A DNA stretch of 64,000 nucleotides from Eunapius fragilis (taxonomy: Eukaryota; Porifera; Demospongiae; Spongillida; Spongillidae): contig OY811992.1 of NCBI GenBank assembly GCA_963681505.1, positions 1,448,531 to 1,512,530 on the forward strand, in the 5' to 3' direction. A program made the translations under genes and the position numbers. The number at the start of each line of letters is the position of its first letter. Positions within the stretch are counted from its first letter, which is position 1. This document shows positions 1 through 10,457 of this stretch, piece by piece. Under the pieces are notes generated by a model. It saw only the letters and a list, made by a program, of their open reading frames with translations. It was not told the origin of the DNA and did not search any database.

Positions 1-168
1 TTCGAATGTGACAAGGTTTAGATTCCTAGACACATTTAGGTCATCAACTATCAAGTTTGGGTCCTAAACAATTCTGGCTAGCTCAATATACTAAATAGGT
101 GTAGGACCTAAATTTTAAAACCTACATGAGATTCAGGGTCTAACCCTAGTCACCTTTGAAGTGCTATC
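1..168 (-). other. 3' flank of kinase-like copy A
   Basis: This is the end of the conserved 3' flank that follows every kinase-like copy. It is the reverse complement of the blocks after the stop codons of copies B to G. It contains the inverted AGGGTTAG/CCCTAA motif near 142-157 and, at 1-21, the terminal block that ends the homologous flank near 58,141. Confidence 0.7.
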
Positions 169-2235
169 TTATAGTTGTACAGATATAGATTTTTCTGCCA
201 CTTGTTGAGCCAATGTTGATGATGCACTAACAGTTGTAGCTAGCAATGATTTGGAATCTTCATGTCCTGTTGCAGAAAGCATTGTCATAAATTTTGTCCA
301 TTGTTCTTTATCATGGTGAGCAGGAAGAACATTTATGAAGTCACGCATGGCTACTAAGTGTTGATTACTCAGCTCTTTATCACTCAAATACTTCTTATTG
401 TTCATATCATGATAGTCCACCAGTGACTTACATTCTTCAGGTAACAGTATCCAAAAGCCAATCCAGTACAGTTGCATATAATCAATTTGCTGGTAGCTCA
501 ACCCTACTTTGTACATGCAACTGATATAAGATGCGTCATCCCATTTATCTGAAAGAGTTACACGTTGCGAGCGCTCAAGATCAATTAGCATTACAGTGGC
601 CTTTTCATTGGGTTCCACTTTCAAACATACATTTGGCAGTCTAACATCTAAATGAGCAAAGTTGCATGAATGGAGATTGTCAATTGCACTCTTCACACCT
701 TCTAATAACTGCACAAGGCACTGCTTTGCTGCATCTGATGATATTTGGTGTAATCTCTCATACACAAAATACCTATGGTCCTTGAAACCAATCACCTCAT
801 GCAGCAATGGCTTATCCAGTAAACCTAATTGTGAAAATAAGGGTTCTGGATATCGACGTAATTTGTCTTCAGTATCTTCAAGAGATGTTCTTAAAGTACC
901 CCGTGGAAACGTTTTAAATACATAACCAAGCCCTTCTTTACCTTTCAAGCCAAATACAAATGAGAAACTACTATGAAATTGTTCCAATGGTTTATCGAAA
1001 TCACAATTGTTCAATACCTGGCCATAACGTTTGTCCCGTTTTAGGGAAGAATGAATGGAACCTTTCACTACTTCTAACTCTTTATCAGTCAATTTGAAAA
1101 AGTGACTAAATTGGCCATTTGAAAGACTACGATTCTTCTGTTTTTGTATTACCAAGGAAATTGATGACATCACCTCATTGCATTTCAGGACATCATATTT
1201 GACATCAAAGGCCAAATGCTCACTGTTCCAAGTCACTGTAACCTTGATTGCCAGGTTTTGCTTTGATTGTGGATATTTCTTCTTAGCTAGCACATCAGCC
1301 ACTGATGTCTCACTAGTTTCTACCATACCTTTCTCTTCACCATTCGTTGCATCATTGGAAGAGGTTTGTTCCTCTGGTAACATGGTTGCTCCTACTCCTT
1401 CTATTTCACTGGTCACCGGTGGATCAGATAACACAGGGGTTTGTTCCCCTAATACCATGCTTGCTGTTCCCTTTGCTATTTTGTCTGTTTCACTGGTTTC
1501 TTGGAGATCAGGTAATACAAATCCAATAAATTCAGAACTACCGGAACCATAAGCTCTTTCTAAACGAAGAAGTTCAATGCATTTTATTGCACACTGTTGT
1601 GCTGTACAAAGTAGTTTTTTACCAGAACGGCACTCTATTTCCACATAAGGAATCAAATTGCGTTGCATCTCATCCAGTGCTTTTAGAGCATCGGCGTTAC
1701 CCACTTCTGTAAAGGGGTATATAGCAACATCAGGATGCATATCTGAATTAGCCAACCATGTTGTCAGATTGTTGCTAGGGAACAGCTGGCGACCACACAC
1801 CACTGCCAAACCAGAGTTCAACACTGCACCTTTAAACTCTAACTTTGTGTGTGATTGTGTTGATGACGAAGTGGTTGCACTTGATTGTAATAGCTTTTTT
1901 GTTGGTTCATGAATAATGCTTAATAAATTGCTTCAGATTTCAAAATATTTAGCAATACCAATTGCAGCAATAATATCACACTTTTCTGTTTTCCAATCGT
2001 CATCAATACTGATACCATTTTCTTTGAGAATATCAAGTAAAGAATAAGGTTGAGTCGTTGAACAGGATTCAACTAGCATTTCATAACTTTCATCTTCGTT
2101 AACAAACAACGTATCTTGAAAACATGATGTGGTTGTACTCAATGTTGCGGCCGAGATTAAATTTACTGCTCGTGGTGAAGAACTGCGCCTTGATAACTTG
2201 ATTGTTCCAAGAAGAACAGGATTTCTTCCCCTTTG
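169..2235 (-). pseudogene. kinase-like family, copy A (in-frame stop)
   Basis: Copy A belongs to the multi-copy nuclease-like plus kinase-like family. The frame runs from the AG next to 2235 down to the stop at 169. An in-frame TGA at 1935-1933 replaces the TGT or TCT codon of other copies, directly after the KYFEI motif. Upstream and downstream parts stay in the same frame, so this is one nonsense change and not a frameshift. The 551 residues after the stop keep HPDVAIYP, YVEIEC, the VFK lysine, HLDVRLPN and LIDLER. It lacks the extra eight-residue YPFTELGN-like segment, as copy G does. It lies in the left inverted arm, opposite copy G. It is a pseudogene unless the TGA is read through or the product starts at a downstream ATG (1824). 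Confidence 0.75.
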
Positions 2236-2397
2236 CTAGACATAGGTCAAGACAACCATTAATGTAATTGAAATATTGAACTTGTATTCTAGTTTCATAC
2301 AAAATAAATGATTACATTGTACACAGATTGTCAGAGCACAATTTAAGAAATGGAACTTTTTAGGCTAAATGCCCCACAACAGTTTAATTTGCTGGGC

Positions 2398-2406
2398 CAT
2401 TATATA
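2398..2406 (-). promoter_or_regulatory. TATA-like box, copy A
   Basis: On the minus strand the block reads TATATAATG, inside the conserved context AACCATTTC...GCCCAGC found upstream of every kinase-like copy. It lies about 160 bases upstream of the first conserved coding block. It shares the AATG variant with copy G, while other copies read TATATAAAG. Confidence 0.5.
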
Positions 2407-2724
2407 GAAATGGTTGGTCATTTTTTATACTGAAATATACATGGTCTGCATTTATTGGGATCAGTACACACAAAATGACCAACCAATACACTCACAAATA
2501 TACACACGCATGACTCGCATTGCAAACTTGCACGCATTGTGTGAGTGTGAGTGCATCTAAATAACTCACAGAGTCAGTTATTCTTAGGACACCATTGAAG
2601 ATGGCTTCCACCACATCCCCTTGTATTTGAATTATACTTTCCATATATATTTGGGAAAGTAGTCACACCATTTTCCCCCTTATCAGTTTTGATTAGCAGA
2701 AGCAGGTTCCATATAGAATTATAG

Positions 2725-2964
2725 TCAGATAATGAACGTCATTAAAAGAATGTCACTCGCGTTCGGAGGGACAACTGTGAATCTGATCACTTCCCTCTTT
2801 GTCGCTATCGAACAATAACACAGATTGGAACAGTGTTGTGTTGATCCTGTGTCATTCCAGCGTGTGCTATTAGAGAAAAAAAATACTCGTGCCCACGTCA
2901 GGTACCCGGTCCAACTGTTATTCACCGCCATTTGCACTCTTCTCATTCTTCTTCCTTCCGCCAT
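2725..2964 (-). CDS. small conserved upstream ORF (MAEGRRM family), A side
   Basis: This ORF of 79 codons starts at a true ATG (2964) and begins MAEGRRMRRVQMAV. Six homologues sit upstream of kinase-like copies A and C to G, always on the kinase strand. This copy has an in-frame six-base deletion after NNSWT (TGYLTW instead of TRYTYLTW), which keeps the frame and hints at coding constraint. GTATAC- and GTATTC-type donors lie inside it in other copies, so it could be a first exon and not a free-standing gene. I do not recognise the protein. Confidence 0.4.
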   Translation of the reverse strand: MAEGRRMRRVQMAVNNSWTGYLTWARVFFFSNSTRWNDTGSTQHCSNLCYCSIATKREVIRFTVVPPNASDILLMTFII

Positions 2965-3194
2965 GAAGAACTCGAGCTAGAAATGTTGTTCAAGAGCGCC
3001 AACAGAACCAATTGCTGCTACATATTTTAGGGGTCAGAAACATGAATGACCCATCGGTCGAAATACAAAAGCGAGTAGTAACCTAATTTTGTATATAGGG
3101 TTTCATGAACACAAAAATCTCGTATCCTGGCCATACGCCTACTATGATATTCACCGCACAAGAACCCTTTGGTTATTAATAGTCATCAGTTTAA

Positions 3195-3362
3195 AGAAAT
3201 CAACAAGGTGAGCATGATATAAAGCAAATCCCCATAAAGAAGGCGTCAGAGCTACAAGCTAGGCTAAAAGTAGGTCTATTAGCGCGAGCTGATCCAGAAA
3301 AGAAGAAGGCCTATGAGCGCAACGACCGCCACCTCTCAGTGAGCGCAGAAAATTATTGGTAA
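3195..3362 (+). CDS. exon-like fragment with ADPEKKKAYERN motif
   Basis: This is an open stretch ending at TAA (3360-3362). It encodes a basic peptide with the segment LLARADPEKKKAYERNDRH. ADPEKK-type repeats are familiar from uncharacterised invertebrate proteins linked to mobile DNA. A donor-like AAG|GTGAGC lies near its start. The equivalent in the right arm (55011-54844, minus) is also open, whereas the copies inside the tandem array carry small deletions. It is probably a remnant exon. Confidence 0.35.
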   Translation, partial: RNQQGEHDIKQIPIKKASELQARLKVGLLARADPEKKKAYERNDRHLSVSAENYW

Positions 3363-3418
3363 CGATTGTTTATTAACTTATGCCTAGGCAAGAATAATTT
3401 GTGCAAGGAATACCTAAT

Positions 3419-3674
3419 TTACATGAATGTATATCCATTATTTAGTGGATAGGTAAAAAAACTAAACAGAGCTCTGAAACTTTGGCATTGGGGCCTACTT
3501 AGCACAAATCGTTCTGGCATTTGAACAGACAATTTATTAAAATCGTCAAAGCATGCTTGATGTAATTTATTTGACAAAAGGGTACAAGTAAGTAATTTAT
3601 CAACACATGGCCATACCTTGTAGTCAGGAACGGGTTCCCTCTTGTTTGCTACCTTCTCTGTCATTTCAGTATAC
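3419..3674 (-). CDS. exon-like block, MTEKVANKREPVPDYK (left arm)
   Basis: On the minus strand an acceptor-like TTTATCAG is followed at 3674 by 58 bases encoding YTEMTEKVANKREPVPDYK. This ends at 3617 with the donor-like AAG|GTATGG. The open frame continues to 3419, with an ATG at 3664. Homologues occur at 14287 and 54532 (plus), each upstream of a kinase-like copy on the same strand. The exon ends in phase 0, compatible with the phase-0 start of the kinase-like exon. A joint gene is possible but unproven. Confidence 0.4.
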
Positions 3675-3744
3675 CTGATAAAGGCAAAATTGGATTATAA
3701 AACCTGGGCCTAATATGCTGCAATTCAATAATAATACAGTATTA

Positions 3745-3910
3745 ATTAATGGTGCTAGTTCCGTATGTGGTATTCCCCATATATACGGGGTATACCCGGT
3801 TAATTTTTTTGCGATTTAGTAAAGTCTAGGGTAATTAATGGTGCTAGTTCCGTACATGGTATACCCGGTATACCCCGTTAATTTGTTTGCAATTTATTAA
3901 GGTCTAGGGC
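3745..3910. repeat. two-unit repeat with GGTATACC palindromes
   Basis: Two units of roughly 95-110 bases start with ATTAATGGTGCTAGTTCCGT and contain GGTATACCCGGTATACC or a variant, followed by GTTAATTT and AGGTCTAGGG. The same pair is found inverted at about 54,295-54,460. Its function is unknown. Confidence 0.6.
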
Positions 3911-4205
3911 ATCGCAAATATTCTGCAGCTGATACCAACATATGAAGGGATGGTTGAATAACAAGGGTACATAATGCTGTAGTATAAATACTTTCCTACA
4001 ACATGTAGTGTTGCGAACATTTTTGCTAACTTTATCAGTACAAGGATTATATTCATCGTCCAGCGGTTTTATAAGAAACCACCGATGTCAAAACTATACT
4101 GGGGACTTCAAGCGTTGAGCAGAGGCCAACTAAAGCATTACTGACACTGCCTTGCATTAATGCAATGCTACCCTCCTAATTTAGATTGCTATTTAGGCAG
4201 TTGAA

Positions 4206-5332
4206 GTGAATGCCCTGGTACAGTTCCAGCAGTGGAAAACTACTGACCATGCTACACTAGATACAAAAATTCTACAAGCTGATGAATGCATCAATACGTT
4301 TGTCAGTATGCTGAGAAAGTTACTTAACCATGACTTAACAGCCAAAATGCAAGCTGCATTTATGCAACAGAAAAGGGAGAGTCTCCAAGAGGGGGAGGTT
4401 CTGATGATTGCAGACTTTTAGTTTTGTGGTTCAAGATGAAATCCAATCGTTTCACTGGAATAATGAACCTGCAACAGTCCATACTTTTATGGGTTACTAC
4501 AAGCTAAAAAAAAACTACCACAAGCCTTTGCTACTAAGTAATATCTGACAACAAGCAGCATGACACAATTGCTGTTCATCTATTCCAGCGGAAACTTGTG
4601 GACTTCCTAACACAACACTTTGGAAGCAACAAATCTACTATATGTAGGATGGTTGCGCTGCACAATACAAAAAGTTTTTATGCTACCATTATGAAGATTT
4701 TGGAGTGGAAGCTGAGTGGCACTTTTCTGCTACTTCCCACAGAAAGTTTGTGCTGGAGGGACCCTCAAGCTAACAACAACCATAGCCAGCCTCCAGTGAC
4801 CTTACGAAGGCCAAATATGTACAGCACGCTAACTCTTTGTGGTTACTCACATAAAGGGAATTCAATTTGGTTATGCAACCTTGGACAAGTACGTCCAGGA
4901 AGCTCAACTACTGGAAGAGAGGTTGAAAACGAGTAAAACAGTCCCAGGTACTCAACAACCACACAGAATTGTGCCGGTTGGTGAGAACATTGTAGAAATT
5001 TTCAAATAGTCCAACTCCAGAATAGAAAGAGTTAGCTTGAAACATTCTGTTCATTCTCTTGCATTAATGGTTACGCCACTGTAGCCTTCGATGGGTCATG
5101 CTGGCTTGGTTGTGTACTGAATGTTGATAACGAAGGACGCACCATTACTGTAACATTCCTTCCACCCTTGCATACTTGCAAAATCGTTTGTCTACGCGAA
5201 GCGTGAAGATGTTAGATATGGACATTTTAACACGAGTCAATCCAACAACAGAACCTACAGGCTGAGCAAGAAGGAGATGGATGAAGCCAGCCGTGTTCTA
5301 ATGACTAGATGTGTGTAGACAGTTGATTTTGA
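4206..5332 (+). pseudogene. decayed multi-exon gene of a dispersed invertebrate family (left arm)
   Basis: Reading across three frames gives recognisable blocks. These are VNALVQFQQWKTTD (4206 on), SFVVQDEIQSFHWNNEP (about 4421-4470), DGCAAQYKKFLCYHYEDF with AEWHFSATSH (about 4646-4740), a segment ending GENIVEIF with stop near 5010, and a late block around FDGSCWLGCV (about 5090). From memory these resemble a multi-copy family of uncharacterised proteins in invertebrates, possibly transposon-derived. I cannot name it. Frameshifts and internal stops show decay. The mirrored copy on the minus strand at 52,850-53,990 has an additional TAG at 53985-53983. Confidence 0.5.
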
Positions 5333-5340
5333 CCTGTACA

Positions 5341-5800
5341 ATTTGTGGGTTCTTGCCATAATATTGCGTTAAGTGCAGCGTTGGGGGGGAGGAATTAAAA
5401 TGGTTGCTACCTTTCAACTAACTATTCCCAAATCAAGGAATCCTCATCCCAGTAAACCATGAACACTAAAGCTAGTGAGTACTACCAGCTATCCATATTT
5501 TAAAAATGGTAAATTTTACAGCATAAAGACTTCTTGTACTTAAAAACTCATTATCAATTCATGGCAAACATATGAACAATTTATTACAACAAACACTGAT
5601 TGGATGCCCCTCCATAACTTCCATTTGCACGAATCATAAAATGTTTCTATTCATACGTTTATTTCATGAACTGAATAGATATACAAACATATTGCAAATT
5701 TGTATACGTGCGGGAGAATACATGGTACTTCAAAGTGGTGTATCTAGAGTGGTACAATTAACCGTGAAATGACCCCTTTGGTGTATAGTTAAGGTTTTGC
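5341..5800. other. no gene seen
   Basis: I see AT-rich sequence without a supported reading frame, mirrored near 52,430-52,850. It looks like the decayed 3' flank of the preceding gene remnant. Confidence 0.4.
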
Positions 5801-6320
5801 GTCATTTTACGTTGGCTCCAGGGGTTCTCTGCACCAGACACCGATGATAGCTTACGACAAGCCCCCATACCCCGCGGGAGGGGTACACCATTCCCACAAT
5901 GACATAATGCACCTATCATTGTTACGTGAGACACCCCCCCCCCCCCTCCCCGGGGCATTAGGAGGGATTTGACCTTTATTAAAGCAAACTGCCCCTGGTT
6001 GGGGGTTAATAACCGGTCAAATGTCTATACTAGGTGCCCGACTATGGTCAAATGTGTGGCCAGTAATGATATTCACGTGTCAAATCCCCACCTAATCCCG
6101 ACTTCGCCCCCGGGGGGGGGGGGGGGGGTTTCCTCACGTAACAATGATAGGTGCATAATGCAACATCAATGGTAACTGCAACCCCCCCCCCCCCCCCCCC
6201 CCCCCCCCTTCCCGGAACATATAGGGGATTAGTGGGGGATTTGACAGATTATAGCAGTGCGCATTTGACCGTACACGGGGATTTGACCTCGACCGCGGAA
6301 AATGAATTTTAATCGTATAA
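5800..6320. repeat. dispersed repeat with long C/G homopolymers (left arm)
   Basis: The region holds C runs near 5934-5950 and 6181-6208 and a G run near 6111-6128. They are embedded in repeated motifs: AATGATAGGTGCAT, a GGTCAAAT block, and a segment with ATCGGTGTCTGG on the minus strand at 5810-5880. Related segments recur at 7,790-7,960, 13,185-13,290, 49,790-49,960, 50,320-50,500 and 52,020-52,430. It is probably a degenerate non-autonomous element. Confidence 0.5.
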
Positions 6321-6476
6321 CAGCTTGTGACCTCCCCCTATCGGCGTGTTTTGCAGCTCAAACCTTGTGACGACCTTGGCACATTCACGGTAGGTATGCA
6401 ACATCATACCTAGCCTGTACCTCACCGGAAACAAGAACATGCATTTTAATACCAAAACTACTAGTACAATCAGGAC

Positions 6477-6707
6477 CTACGTTAGTAGGTCCAAAGTAGG
6501 ATTTGAAGTGTGATGAATACGATTAGCGAAACACAAGATTCCACTATTGCCGTTGCACCGTAGAATCAGTTGGCCTTTAGCGAGCGTATTTGGATACAGC
6601 CAACAATTACCTACAATGTAATAAAACTGCCGACGCTTAGAAAGCTCAGACAACAGAGGTAATGCTCTCTCGTTCCCACACTCGAACCTGAAAAAAAGTT
6701 TCTCCAT
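6477..6707 (-). CDS. conserved hypothetical ORF MEKLFFRFECGNER (left arm)
   Basis: This ORF of 76 codons starts at a true ATG (6707). The mirrored copy in the right arm at 51551-51784 encodes 77 residues, differing by one added Asn codon and a few substitutions. Frame conservation in both arms gives weak support for coding. A donor-like TTCAG|GTTCGA lies near its start, so it could be a first exon. I do not recognise the product. Confidence 0.4.
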   Translation of the reverse strand: MEKLFFRFECGNERALPLLSELSKRRQFYYIVGNCWLYPNTLAKGQLILRCNGNSGILCFANRIHHTSNPTLDLLT

Positions 6708-7067
6708 CTTCTTCCGGATCTGATAAGATAAGATTCGCTCGGATAAGAGATTTATTGCATTGCATCTTTGTCACGATTGAAGCATAATGTTAGCCGTTAT
6801 GCGGAAGCTCTAGAACCAACAAGTTAGAAACTTATTGTCGAGTTGGATTTGTTTTATATATGTTAGTAACGAGAGTTATGCTTGACACAAATTTCAATCT
6901 CTAGCAAACTTAGTTTTGTTAGTATAGCCCATATCAGCCTTTGGAAGACATAAAAGTGGGCGGGAACGTGTGGTTGAACACGTTCTATATTTCATATAGA
7001 CTAGTGCGCTATTACAGTTTTTGTCACGGTACCAAAAGCTTGACGTGTCTGGTTTGTTTTCTTCAAA

Positions 7068-7307
7068 ATGCCGTCACGTCGCTCGCGAAGAGAAATGAAT
7101 CGCTCAAAGAAGCTCGCAAAGTTAAATGATGACTGTTGTGTTGACTAGTCGCAAGATATTGAGGAGCGTGACAGTTTTCAAGAAGCGCATGAAAAAACGA
7201 AGACTTGCGACAGGAAGCACTACAAAGCCGATCCTGAGAGTAAGAAGGATAGCATGAAGGCCCAATGCATATGTGAGCAGATCAAACGGTCTCTTGTGCT
7301 ACGATAG
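7068..7307 (+). pseudogene. basic small ORF with ADPESKK motif, broken by TAG (left arm)
   Basis: The frame starts at ATG 7068 (MPSRRSRREMNRSKKL) and is stopped by TAG at 7146-7148, where the right arm has GAG. After the stop the frame continues with HYKADPESKKDSMKAQ and ends at TAG near 7305-7307. The intact homologue is 51182-50943 (minus). The KADPESKK motif recalls repeats in uncharacterised invertebrate proteins. Confidence 0.5.
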
Positions 7308-7394
7308 AGTATGATTCTAAGGTTGCCCAATACATGCCTCAATATGCATATATACTTCCTTTTTCGTTTATTCTCATGCATAAAAATGTGTGAA

Positions 7395-7671
7395 ACAAGA
7401 TATAAAAATTTAATTAAAATAAAATTGGCGATGTAGGATTTGTAGACAGCAATTGAGTAAAAAGTAAGGAAACAAGGAATTACGGCATTCATTTAATTAT
7501 AAATATTACAGACCTACATTATTTAGCAAATCTACTCCTTGAAATTGTGTGCTAAAAGTAGGCATGTAATATTTATAATTAAATGAATGCCGTAATTCCT
7601 TGTTTCCTTCCTTTTTACTCAATTGCTGTCTACAAATCCTACATTATTTTAATTAAATTTTTATATCTTGT
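7395..7671. mobile_element. foldback MITE (left arm)
   Basis: This is a ~277-base near-perfect inverted repeat with arms of more than 100 bases, starting ACAAGATATAAAAATT and ending AATTTTTATATCTTGT, around a short centre near 7505-7560. It has no coding capacity. The same element lies inverted at 50607-50884, so it predates the arm duplication. I did not see an obvious target-site duplication. Confidence 0.75.
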
Positions 7672-7689
7672 TATAACTACAACTCTTAT

Positions 7690-8100
7690 AGCGGCACAAT
7701 ATCAGCTGTATACCTACAAAGGCTAACGCGCGTTCGTTTTGAATAGCAGGAACGAAACCGTAGGTTATAAAAGGTATCAAACATGTAACGGGACTGGGTC
7801 GAGGAGGGGTCATTTGACCAGTTATTAGTCCCCAACAGTGGGGCATTTGATTTAATAAATGTCAAATCCCCCATATGTCCCGGATGGGGGGGGGGGGGGT
7901 TGCAGTTACCAATGATAGGTGCATTACCATTGATAGGTGCATAACGACTCCAAGGGTTCTAAAACACATGACGTCATTTGCACGTGACTTTCCCACTAAG
8001 TATGTATACTTAGTGGGTGCTTGTGACAAGGACAACAAGTGGCGTTGTAGTGCACCCGTCGCAGGGGGAGGGAGGGAAACAGTATATACTAATGCACCGC
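7690..8100. repeat. poly-G dispersed repeat
   Basis: The TTTGACCAGTTATTAGTCCCC block and a G run (7887-7899) are followed by AATGATAGGTGCAT motifs. The mirrored block lies at 49,640-50,060 and another copy at 50,390-50,600. I find no supported gene. Confidence 0.45.
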
Positions 8101-8740
8101 TCTAACTTCGGCCATTATTTTAGCGCCCTCACCGAAATTAGGCGCTCCTGGTTTTAGGGCCGCTGATTTCCCCCATACACATGAGCACAACACGTACAAA
8201 CATACACATGAGCATATTAAACAAGCACAAAAGCGCATAAATAAACACGCGCTCGTACACACACAGGTAAAAAACAAGACAAACGCCTAAATTGTGACCA
8301 GCCGCTGTTAGAAACATGCGTTGACCATACAGGCGGTTACACCAAAAAAGAAAACCGAAAACCAACCAAACATAATGATATCAACACATCCGACTTACAC
8401 GAAGAGTTTCGGAAGAGTTTCAAACGTCGAAACTTTGCGCATGCGCTCTAGCCAGTGTGACGATGTATTATACACAATCAAAAATAGCGTGACGTAGTTT
8501 ATGAACGGCCCTTCAATCTATGGTTTGGAGGCAACGAAGCTGTCAAGGTTGTCTCAATCTTATCCAGTAAAATAGCCACCCAGGTTACTTCAACCATCGC
8601 GAGGCCTTTATACAAGCGCCTCTTGTGTTTAGCAGCTGCGCTTCAAAGACACTTATCATTTATGACCCATGTCTGTTTCACCATGTGGAATAGGCAGTAG
8701 CCAAAAGGCGAGTATGAGGGTGAAGCAGACAGGATGTATT
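8100..8740. repeat. dispersed repeat with GCGCATGCGC core
   Basis: Segments such as TTTGCGCATGCGCTCTA and the TTTCGGAAGAGTTTC block recur inverted at 49,200-49,620 and again, diverged, at 11,200-11,390 and 12,300-12,410. Those four places appear to be copies of one repeat. No gene is supported. Confidence 0.45.
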
Positions 8741-8756
8741 TAGTACACTTTATCTT

Positions 8757-9185
8757 GGACATGTCTTCTGTGCAGAAACAGTACTATGGGGATTACTGCT
8801 TCCTAAAGGGGATTTGAATGTGGGTGTGGCTTTTTGTTGTTGGTGTGAAGGTGGATCCTTACAAAGAACTACAAGGCCCTGAGCCGCGGTGTGAAGGGAA
8901 GCATCACTGGATTCATCAACATAGTTATGGAGTTAAACCATACATGGATTGTGAGAGAACTGGACAACTAGCAACTGGTGAGGTGTGTGACTCTCTCCTT
9001 CTCTCCCCTCTCTCTCCTCTCCATCTCCTGTCACCTCTCCATCTCTCTCCCCTCTTCTCTTTCTCTCTCCTTTTCTTCCCCTCTCTCCTCTCCCTCTCTC
9101 TCCTCTCCTCTCTCTTCTCCCAGGTGTGGCCAAGACGTTACCTGTTAGATGTATTGAACTTGAGCATGTGATTGTATATACATGT
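8757..9185 (+). pseudogene. CHD1 pseudo-fragment: exons 10-11 joined to intron-13 sequence (left arm)
   Basis: Bases 8757-8789 match CHD1 exon 10, and 8851-8983 match exon 11 (the [12 protein letters not shown] segment). About a dozen bases encoding KKC are missing, and a TAG follows within VRELDNQ. After a CT-rich stretch, 9121-9185 match the start of intron 13 of the complete CHD1 gene (GTGTGGCCAAGACG). Exons 12 and 13 are absent. The mirrored copy is at 48,540-48,960. Confidence 0.75.
8990..9120. repeat. CT-rich low-complexity tract
   Basis: This is a nearly pure pyrimidine run of CTCTCC-type units, mirrored at 48,605-48,735. Confidence 0.7.
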
Positions 9186-9187
9186 AT

Positions 9188-9228
<41 letters not shown>
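9188..9228. repeat. (TG)n microsatellite
   Basis: This is an uninterrupted TG dinucleotide run of about 20 units. The mirrored copy at 48,515-48,540 is shorter. Confidence 0.8.
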
Positions 9229-9229
<1 letters not shown>

Positions 9230-9239
9230 TGTAGCCTAA

Positions 9240-9690
9240 CCCGAGACCCAAATGTGCAGCGTCGAGTCAGTTAAGACTGACAGTCAGCATACAATGGGTA
9301 CAATGCACTACCTTAAATACTATAATACAATAACAGTCTCTTGGACGACATGCACAGGTGGAATAGTCCAAAGGTCACAAACACTGAAGTAGTATTACCG
9401 CTAAACTTCTCATTTTGCGGGGGAATACGGGAATTTATACCATTGGGCTAGTGCAGATCCACATGACCCCAGTTGGACATACGGAGTTGGAGAACAGGTA
9501 ATTACATTGCGCTTTGATCCAACAAGCTTGCTTAATTACCTTGCAATCTGACTCATTAATGGGCATTAATAAGAAATCTCAACCTCAATTGTGAAACTGA
9601 TCGGTTGCATTTCTACGTATGTACTGCTCAGTGCTGATGAATTTCTTCCTTTTAACACAACCCTGTCCTTTACTAGATGACGCAACGTAG
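9240..9690 (+). other. duplicate of CHD1 upstream region
   Basis: This is the reverse complement of about 48,070-48,510 with scattered differences, so it corresponds to the 5' flank of CHD1. It may contain a copy of the CHD1 promoter. I see no TATA box. Confidence 0.55.
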
Positions 9691-9696
9691 TAAAAA

Positions 9697-10457
9697 ATGG
9701 ACACGCGAGAACACAAGGATGGTACGCAATTTATTGATCAGCAAAATAAGTGGAACAAACAGCTCCGCCCACGAACTCCTCCCCCAAGTTCAGTACGCTG
9801 AAGCCCAACATCAGGGTAGCAACCGACGCTGTGCCTAGCAACAGCAGTGGCGCAGTACCTTCGTTCATTGCACCGGTCGGCCAAAGGCTGTGATTCTTAC
9901 TTGAGCCAGTCAAATGAAAACTCGGAACAGGAATCCAGCCCAACGTCTGACTCTGAGAGTCGTCACAGTGATGGCTGTGGCAATGGCATTAACTTGCCCC
10001 CAAAGCGGCCACTCAAACTGATAGATGATGATACGACATGTGTCTGCCTTCTTCTGTGAACCCCCCGGGGGGCCAGCGCCATGCGGTGGCAACTGCCAAC
10101 AGTGCTGTGTCCAGGAGGAGGGCAGCCGCCAGGACCGTGGTGACATACTCGGAGCTGGCACCTGGATCGAGCGAGGAGGATTCCCCCTCGCGGCCCAAGG
10201 GGAGGAGTCAGAGAAACAGCAGTGACAGTGAATTTGTGATGTCAGAGGGCGAACAGGGGTTGAATGATGCTGCAGAGAGTTCCTCCGACGATGAGGAAGA
10301 TGGCGAGGCCAATGTACACGTTACACGCGTATTGTCAGTAGACTGGATGGTGCAGCCCAATCACGGGCAGCAGGCTATATTCAAGAATATAGCCTGTACA
10401 CATGCAGCACTAATAATAATAACAAAATGTTCATGCTCCCTCTTCTCCCTGCTCTGA
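9697..10457 (+). pseudogene. CHD1 exon-1 pseudo-copy (left arm)
   Basis: The copy starts at ATG 9697 with MDTREHKDGT, as in CHD1 exon 1, but frameshifts lead to a stop after about 34 codons. A later frame (10038 on) again matches exon 1 from NPPGGQRHAVA to SDSEFVMS. After that the sequence diverges: CHD1 continues with DRPTYRKK, whereas this copy has an acidic segment (SSSDDEEDGEANVHVTRVLS). The acidic segment has no counterpart in the intact gene. Confidence 0.7.
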
